DNA of 28,086 nt, from contig JBIJDM010000009.1 of assembly GCA_044344145.1 (NCBI GenBank), positions 1-28,086 of the forward strand. Direction: 5' to 3'. This stretch comes from JBAXGE01 sp044344145 (lineage in GTDB: Bacteria > Planctomycetota > Phycisphaerae > WQYP01). Shown here piece by piece: positions 24,253 through 28,086 of the stretch (the stretch's first letter is position 1; each line of letters starts with the position of its first letter). The translations under genes and the position numbers were made by a program. Below the pieces are notes generated by a model. The model was not told the origin of the DNA, ran no database searches, and saw only the letters and a list, made by a program, of their open reading frames with translations.

Positions 24253-25775
24253 ATGACTGCTAGTCCCCCCCCCGCGTCCGGACTCCTGGCTGCGCCAGGT
24301 GTTATTGTGATTTTCGGCGCCACCGGCGATCTGACCCGCCGTAAACTCATTCCTGCGCTGTACAACCTGGCCAAAGATGGCCTGCTTGACCCGCGCACGG
24401 TCATTGTGGGCTTCGCCCGTCGGCCCAAGTCGGACGAGGATTTCCGTACCGATCTGACGGCGGGCATCGAGCAATTCTCGCGGTCCAAGCCCATAGACCA
24501 TGACCTGTGGAAACGCCTGATGGGACGGACTTTTTATCATCGCGGTCACTTCGATGACCCCGCCTCCTACCAACGCTTGAATGTTCGTTTGAACGCCTTG
24601 GATGCGGAATTAGAGTTGGGGGGCCGCCGTCTTTATTATCTGTCTACCACCCCGCTGGAATTCTCAACCATCGTGGAACATCTGGGTGATGCGGGTTTGG
24701 GTAATATTGACCCTTTCCGGGCGACCGCCTGGCGGCGCTTGATTGTCGAAAAGCCCTTTGGCACCAATCTGGCCAGCGCCCGGGAATTAAACCGCACACT
24801 GCATCGGGCTTTTGACGAGGATGCGGTCTTCCGGATTGACCACTATCTGGGCAAGCAAACCGTCCAAAACCTGTTGGTCTTCCGCTTTGCCAACGAAATA
24901 TTCGAGCCCATTTGGAATCGTTCGTATGTGGATCATGTCCAGATCACCGTGGCGGAGCGTCTGGGTATGGAGGGCCGGGGAGCTTTTTATGAAAGTTCCG
25001 GCACACTCCGTGACATTGTTCAGAATCACATGCTGCAACTCTTGTCTCTGGTGGCGATGATGCGATACGGGATGAAAAAGTCAAGGTTTTACGGGCTATT
25101 CGCCCAATCACCACGCCACAGGCCGGGCAATGGACCGTCCGGGCCCAATATCACGAGGCCCAAGTGGACGGCAAGACCATCGCCGGTTACCGCCAAGAGC
25201 CCGGGGTAGCTCCGGAAAGTCAGGTCGAAACCTTTACCGCCATGAAATTGCAGATTGATAATTGGCGTTGGCAGGGCGTTCCGTTCTACCTGCGTTCCGG
25301 CAAACGTCTTAATCAACAGGGGACAGAAATTCGCATCCATTTCCGGCGTGTCCCGGGCGTGCTGTTCAACCAAAACGGGGCCAAAGTAGCCAATAACGTG
25401 TTGACGCTTCGGGTTCAGCCGGACGAAGGTATCTCCCTAAGCATGAACGCCAAAGCACCGGGGGCCGGGGTACGGGTGGCACCTGTAGAAATGGACTTCG
25501 CCTATAAAACCGCGTTTGGCTCCTATTCGCCTGAAGCTTACGAGCGTCTGCTGCTGGATGCCATACTGGGTGATGGCACCCTTTTTATCCGCAGTGACGA
25601 GGTAGAACGGGCCTGGACCATTATTGATCAGGTGCAAACCGCGTGGGCCAGCGGCGTACCGGCGATATCCACTTATGATCCGTTCAGTTGGGGCCCGGCC
25701 GAAGCAGAGGCTTTGATGGCTCAGGATGGCCGCGCCTGGGACGCCCTGTCACCACCGCGCAAGGACTGTACTTGA
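24253..25775 (+). pseudogene. zwf: Glucose-6-phosphate 1-dehydrogenase, disrupted by an internal frameshift
   Basis: The first part reads in one frame from ATG 24253 (GAGGA nine bases upstream) with the NADP motif IFGATGDLTRRK (20-31), VEKPFG, and the active-site RIDHYLGKQTVQN (194-206). It runs to LQLLSLVAM (Met269, 25057-25059), after which the frame gives unrelated sequence and stops at 25209. From 25059 the family sequence resumes in a different frame as DAIRDEKVKVLRAIRP and continues through NWRWQGVPFYLRSGKRL and DEVERAWTIIDQVQTAW to the stop at 25775. Against E. coli Zwf about 8 residues are missing at the join, so a deletion of about 25 nt (3n+1) fits. Without repair the product would be a truncated protein lacking the C-terminal half. 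A sequencing or assembly error is the main alternative. Confidence 0.85.
24265..24273 (+). repeat. C9 homopolymer at the 5' end of zwf
   Basis: Nine consecutive C residues begin four codons after the zwf start and encode Pro-Pro-Pro. Runs of this length can slip in replication and switch a gene off and on. In the sequence as given the tract is in frame with the G6PD coding region. Confidence 0.6.
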
Positions 25776-25840
25776 GGTAATGACCATCCTTGACTACCAT
25801 CTACGCTGCTCTGGAACTAAACCTTTACGCGTAGAGTGCG

Positions 25841-26899
25841 ATGTCTTTAGCCCTGACCACCCCCCCACGCCGTGTACTGATCATCAAGCCCAGCAGTCTG
25901 GGCGATGTGGCTACCACGCTGCCTTTACTGTGTGACCTACGTACCGAGTGGCCCACCACCGAGTTTGACTGGCTAATCGCACCCGGTCTGACCGATTTGC
26001 TCCGCGGCCATAACGCCATCAGTGAATTGATCCCCTTTGAACGCAAACAACTATCCGGCTGGCCCTTTCGTGCCTCAGCACGGGCGCTTTTCAAAGACCT
26101 AGTCCGAAAACTACGGGCCCGGCACTATGACATTGCTATTGATGCGCAGGGGCTGGCTCGTTCGGCTTGGTTGGCACGCTTGAGTGGTGCACGGGTACGG
26201 ATCGGATTCGCTGACGCCCGTGAGTTGGCTCCCTTACTGTATACCCACACAGCGCCGGCAGCAGCGCAGGCATTACCGGCGGTGGCCCGCATGCGTCGTT
26301 TGCTGCTCCCGTTGGATATCACCCCTGCACAGCCATGCTCCTATCACGTACCGGTTACCACAGAGGCACTGGAATTGGCCCGAGTGCAAACCGGGCATCA
26401 GTCTTTTATTGCCGTCATTCCCGGCGCCCGCTGGAACACCAAACGATGGCCCACGGCCAAGTATGTCGCACTGGTTCAGGCACTGGCGAGTCAGTCTCTG
26501 CAGGTGGTCTTGCTGGGCAGTCCCGATGAACGCGCTCTATGCACCGAAATTGCCCAACAAGCCCAAACCGGGGCGTTAAATCTGGCAGGTCAGACCGACC
26601 TGGCCGGTATGATCGCCCTGTTAAAACTGGCAGATTTGGTAATAGGCAACGATTCTGGCCCCTTGCATGTGGCGGTCGCATTGGGGCGTCTTATTGTTGG
26701 TATCTACGGCCCGACCGATCCCAACTACGTCGGCCCCTATGACCAACTCGACCACGTGGTACGCCACCCGGTACCGTGCCATCCCTGCCGGCGCAAGGAA
26801 TGCGATCATCATAGTTGCATGAACCTGCTGGAATTTGCCACGGTCTGGGCCAAGATCGAACAGGTTATTATGGCGAACAACATTCGTACAGGTAAGTAG
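25841..26899 (+). CDS. GT9 heptosyltransferase-like glycosyltransferase
   Basis: A 352-residue GT-B glycosyltransferase of family 9 (WaaC/WaaF/WaaQ group), which transfers heptose from ADP-heptose to lipopolysaccharide core on the inner face of the inner membrane. Marks: VLIIKPSSLGDVATTLPLL (12-30) with the acceptor-site Asp22, DAQGLARSAW (101-110), PGARWNTKRWP (194-204), VVLLGSPDE, and the donor-site IGNDSGPLHVAVALG (268-282). A Cys cluster, CHPC then ECDHHSC (313-326), is common in this family. The start ATG at 25841 has only a weak GTAGAG upstream. It follows zwf after 65 bases, which hold nothing else, and maf begins 2 bases after its stop. The HldD-like gene at 6844 supports heptose chemistry. 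Which transferase of the group it is cannot be told. Confidence 0.87.
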   Translation: MSLALTTPPRRVLIIKPSSLGDVATTLPLLCDLRTEWPTTEFDWLIAPGLTDLLRGHNAISELIPFERKQLSGWPFRASARALFKDLVRKLRARHYDIAIDAQGLARSAWLARLSGARVRIGFADARELAPLLYTHTAPAAAQALPAVARMRRLLLPLDITPAQPCSYHVPVTTEALELARVQTGHQSFIAVIPGARWNTKRWPTAKYVALVQALASQSLQVVLLGSPDERALCTEIAQQAQTGALNLAGQTDLAGMIALLKLADLVIGNDSGPLHVAVALGRLIVGIYGPTDPNYVGPYDQLDHVVRHPVPCHPCRRKECDHHSCMNLLEFATVWAKIEQVIMANNIRTGK

Positions 26900-26901
26900 T
26901 C

Positions 26902-27495
26902 ATGGCAAAGCCAAACAAATTTATCCTCGCGAGTGCTTCCCCACGCCGGGCAGAGTTGTTGCATGCGGTCGGGCTGGACTTTCATGTCCGGGTTAGCCCC
27001 ATCCCGGAACCGACACGCCGTCCAATTTGGATACCCATCACCACATGGCCAACTTTACTGGCGTTGATCAAGGCTCAATCGGTCTTGGCGCTGTATCCCG
27101 GCCAGTCTGTGGTTGTCATCGGTGCCGATACGATTGTCGAACTGGACGGTGAGATCCTCGGTAAACCCCGGCATCGTGGCGATGCAAGCTGTATGTTGAC
27201 GCGACTCTCTGGCCACCAGCATCAAGTCCATACCGGCGTGGCCATCGTTACCCCGTACGGTCAGGAAACACTACTGGCCACCTCCGTGTGCTATCTGAAA
27301 AAGCTGACGCCGCGCCAACTTAAAGCGTATTTGGATACCGGTCTGTGGCGGGGCAAGGCTGGGGCTTATGGGATTCAGGATGAGACCACCGAACCGTGGG
27401 TGCGCCTGCGTCGCGGGTCGTGGAGTAATGTGGTGGGCTTGCCGATGGAGGCGCTGCGGCCACGTTTACAGACTTATGCCAACGCGGGTTGCTGA
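26902..27495 (+). CDS. maf: Maf-family nucleoside triphosphate pyrophosphatase
   Basis: A 197-residue Maf protein, a house-cleaning enzyme that hydrolyses non-canonical or excess nucleoside triphosphates (dTTP/UTP type or m7GTP type) to monophosphates. Typical segments: ILASASPRRAELL (8-20), VIGADTIVELDGEILGKP (72-89) with the general base Asp76, LSGHQHQVHTGVA, WRGKAGAYGIQ and SNVVGLPMEAL. The stretch about 31-52, where Maf proteins usually have an acidic DE pair, is divergent here. The ATG is 2 bases after the heptosyltransferase stop, so the pair is probably co-translated. Its last 22 bases overlap the 3' end of the convergent glycosyltransferase gene. Confidence 0.9.
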   Translation: MAKPNKFILASASPRRAELLHAVGLDFHVRVSPIPEPTRRPIWIPITTWPTLLALIKAQSVLALYPGQSVVVIGADTIVELDGEILGKPRHRGDASCMLTRLSGHQHQVHTGVAIVTPYGQETLLATSVCYLKKLTPRQLKAYLDTGLWRGKAGAYGIQDETTEPWVRLRRGSWSNVVGLPMEALRPRLQTYANAGC

Positions 27496-28086
27496 ACACC
27501 TGAGGTGTCGGGGGCCAGAAGCGTTTCATACCACGCGCAAACCTGCTGCACTTTTTTCGGCCACAAGAATTCTCGTTCCACCCGTTGTCGGGCACAGGCA
27601 CCCATGCACAGACGTAATTCGGAATTGATGAGCATGGTTTGCATGGCTGCGGCTATCCCATGGGCGAAATCGGCAGGATTGGTCGGCGCCACACGGATAC
27701 CGCTGTGCTCATCCACCACATAGCCCGGCCCGGCATAATCCGCCGTTAAGATGGGTAGACCGAAACTTTGGGCTTCCATCAGAACATTACCGGTGGTTTC
27801 GCGGAAGCTGGGGAAAACGAAGACATCCGCGGACCGAAAATACTCGTCTACTTTGGCGCGGGGTTGCTTGCCATGAAAGATCACTTGTGATCCCAAGCCC
27901 AGTTCTTGGACCAATGTTTCGCAGGCTTTCCGATCATCGCCATCGCCCACCACATCTAATACCGCGCCCGGCGAGGATTTTAACTCCGTCAGCGCCTGAA
28001 TCGCATCACGCAACCCCTTGGTTCGCACAATCCGGCCCACGTATAACATGCGACACCGGTCACCTGATGTGCTACGTCGTGCCAAA
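27474..28086 (-). CDS. GT4 glycosyltransferase, C-terminal part
   Basis: The reading frame enters from the right edge of the window, so the N-terminal acceptor domain is missing; about 204 codons are seen. They form the donor-binding Rossmann domain of a family 4 GT-B enzyme: LYVGRIVRTKGLRDAI near the window edge, VVGDGDD, VIFHGKQP, SADVFVFPSFRETTGNVLMEA with the donor-phosphate Glu residues (E-x7-E form), and FGLPILTADYAG. The usual role is adding a sugar to a surface polysaccharide or glycolipid; donor and acceptor cannot be named. The stop at 27474 lies inside the convergent maf gene, giving a 22-base tail-to-tail overlap. Confidence 0.88.
   Translation of the reverse strand, partial: LARRSTSGDRCRMLYVGRIVRTKGLRDAIQALTELKSSPGAVLDVVGDGDDRKACETLVQELGLGSQVIFHGKQPRAKVDEYFRSADVFVFPSFRETTGNVLMEAQSFGLPILTADYAGPGYVVDEHSGIRVAPTNPADFAHGIAAAMQTMLINSELRLCMGACARQRVEREFLWPKKVQQVCAWYETLLAPDTSGVQQPALA

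Noticed and set aside
25050..25210. Programmed ribosomal frameshift in zwf
   Set aside because: No slippery heptamer or following structure is evident, and about 8 family residues are missing at the join, which a frameshift during translation would not restore. A deletion or sequence error fits better.
1..28086. Mobile elements, tRNA genes, CRISPR arrays or defence genes
   Set aside because: No transposase, integrase, tRNA-like cloverleaf, spaced repeat series or known defence domain was seen on either strand.

Overview
The window looks like a chromosomal stretch from a diderm (Gram-negative type) bacterium. It is moderately GC-rich and densely coding, with no tRNA, rRNA, CRISPR array, insertion sequence or phage gene that I can see. 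I favour a member of Planctomycetota or a relative in the PVC group, possibly Phycisphaerae-like. This is inference from the oversized signal peptidase with a Cys4 insert, the detached nuoJKLMN block and the general gene mix; no marker in the window fixes the taxonomy.

Layout. Positions 1-1049 (+) hold the C-terminal end of the primary sigma factor, followed at once by a CoaB-like ligase domain protein. Positions 1059-4730 (-) hold an envelope pair: a large AsmA-like YdbH protein and a lipoprotein that joins YnbE-like and YdbL-like parts in one chain. Positions 4823-6803 (+) hold aguB and aguA, which convert agmatine to putrescine. Positions 6844-7737 (+) hold an HldD-like heptose epimerase, which converges on a second sugar-nucleotide SDR (7812-8816, -).

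From 24110 down to 7812 the minus strand carries an almost unbroken run of 13 genes: argH, an unknown single-pass membrane protein, queG, nuoJ-K-L-M-N, a class I aminotransferase, lpdA, an unusual signal peptidase I, a GH29 alpha-L-fucosidase and the SDR. On the plus strand from 24253 come zwf (broken by a frameshift at about 25057), a GT9 heptosyltransferase-like gene and maf. A GT4 glycosyltransferase enters from the right edge on the minus strand and overlaps maf at the 3' end.

How the genes fit together. Several concern the diderm envelope: the YdbH/YnbE-YdbL pair (probable phospholipid bridge between membranes), HldD plus GT9 (heptose-containing lipopolysaccharide), the GT4 enzyme and SDR (surface glycans), and the signal peptidase. 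The rest is core metabolism: the membrane arm of complex I, E3, aminotransferase, argH, agmatine to putrescine, and G6PD. The most notable points are the natural YnbE-YdbL fusion, the rebuilt signal peptidase, the zwf lesion, and the enlarged NuoJ and His-rich NuoL.
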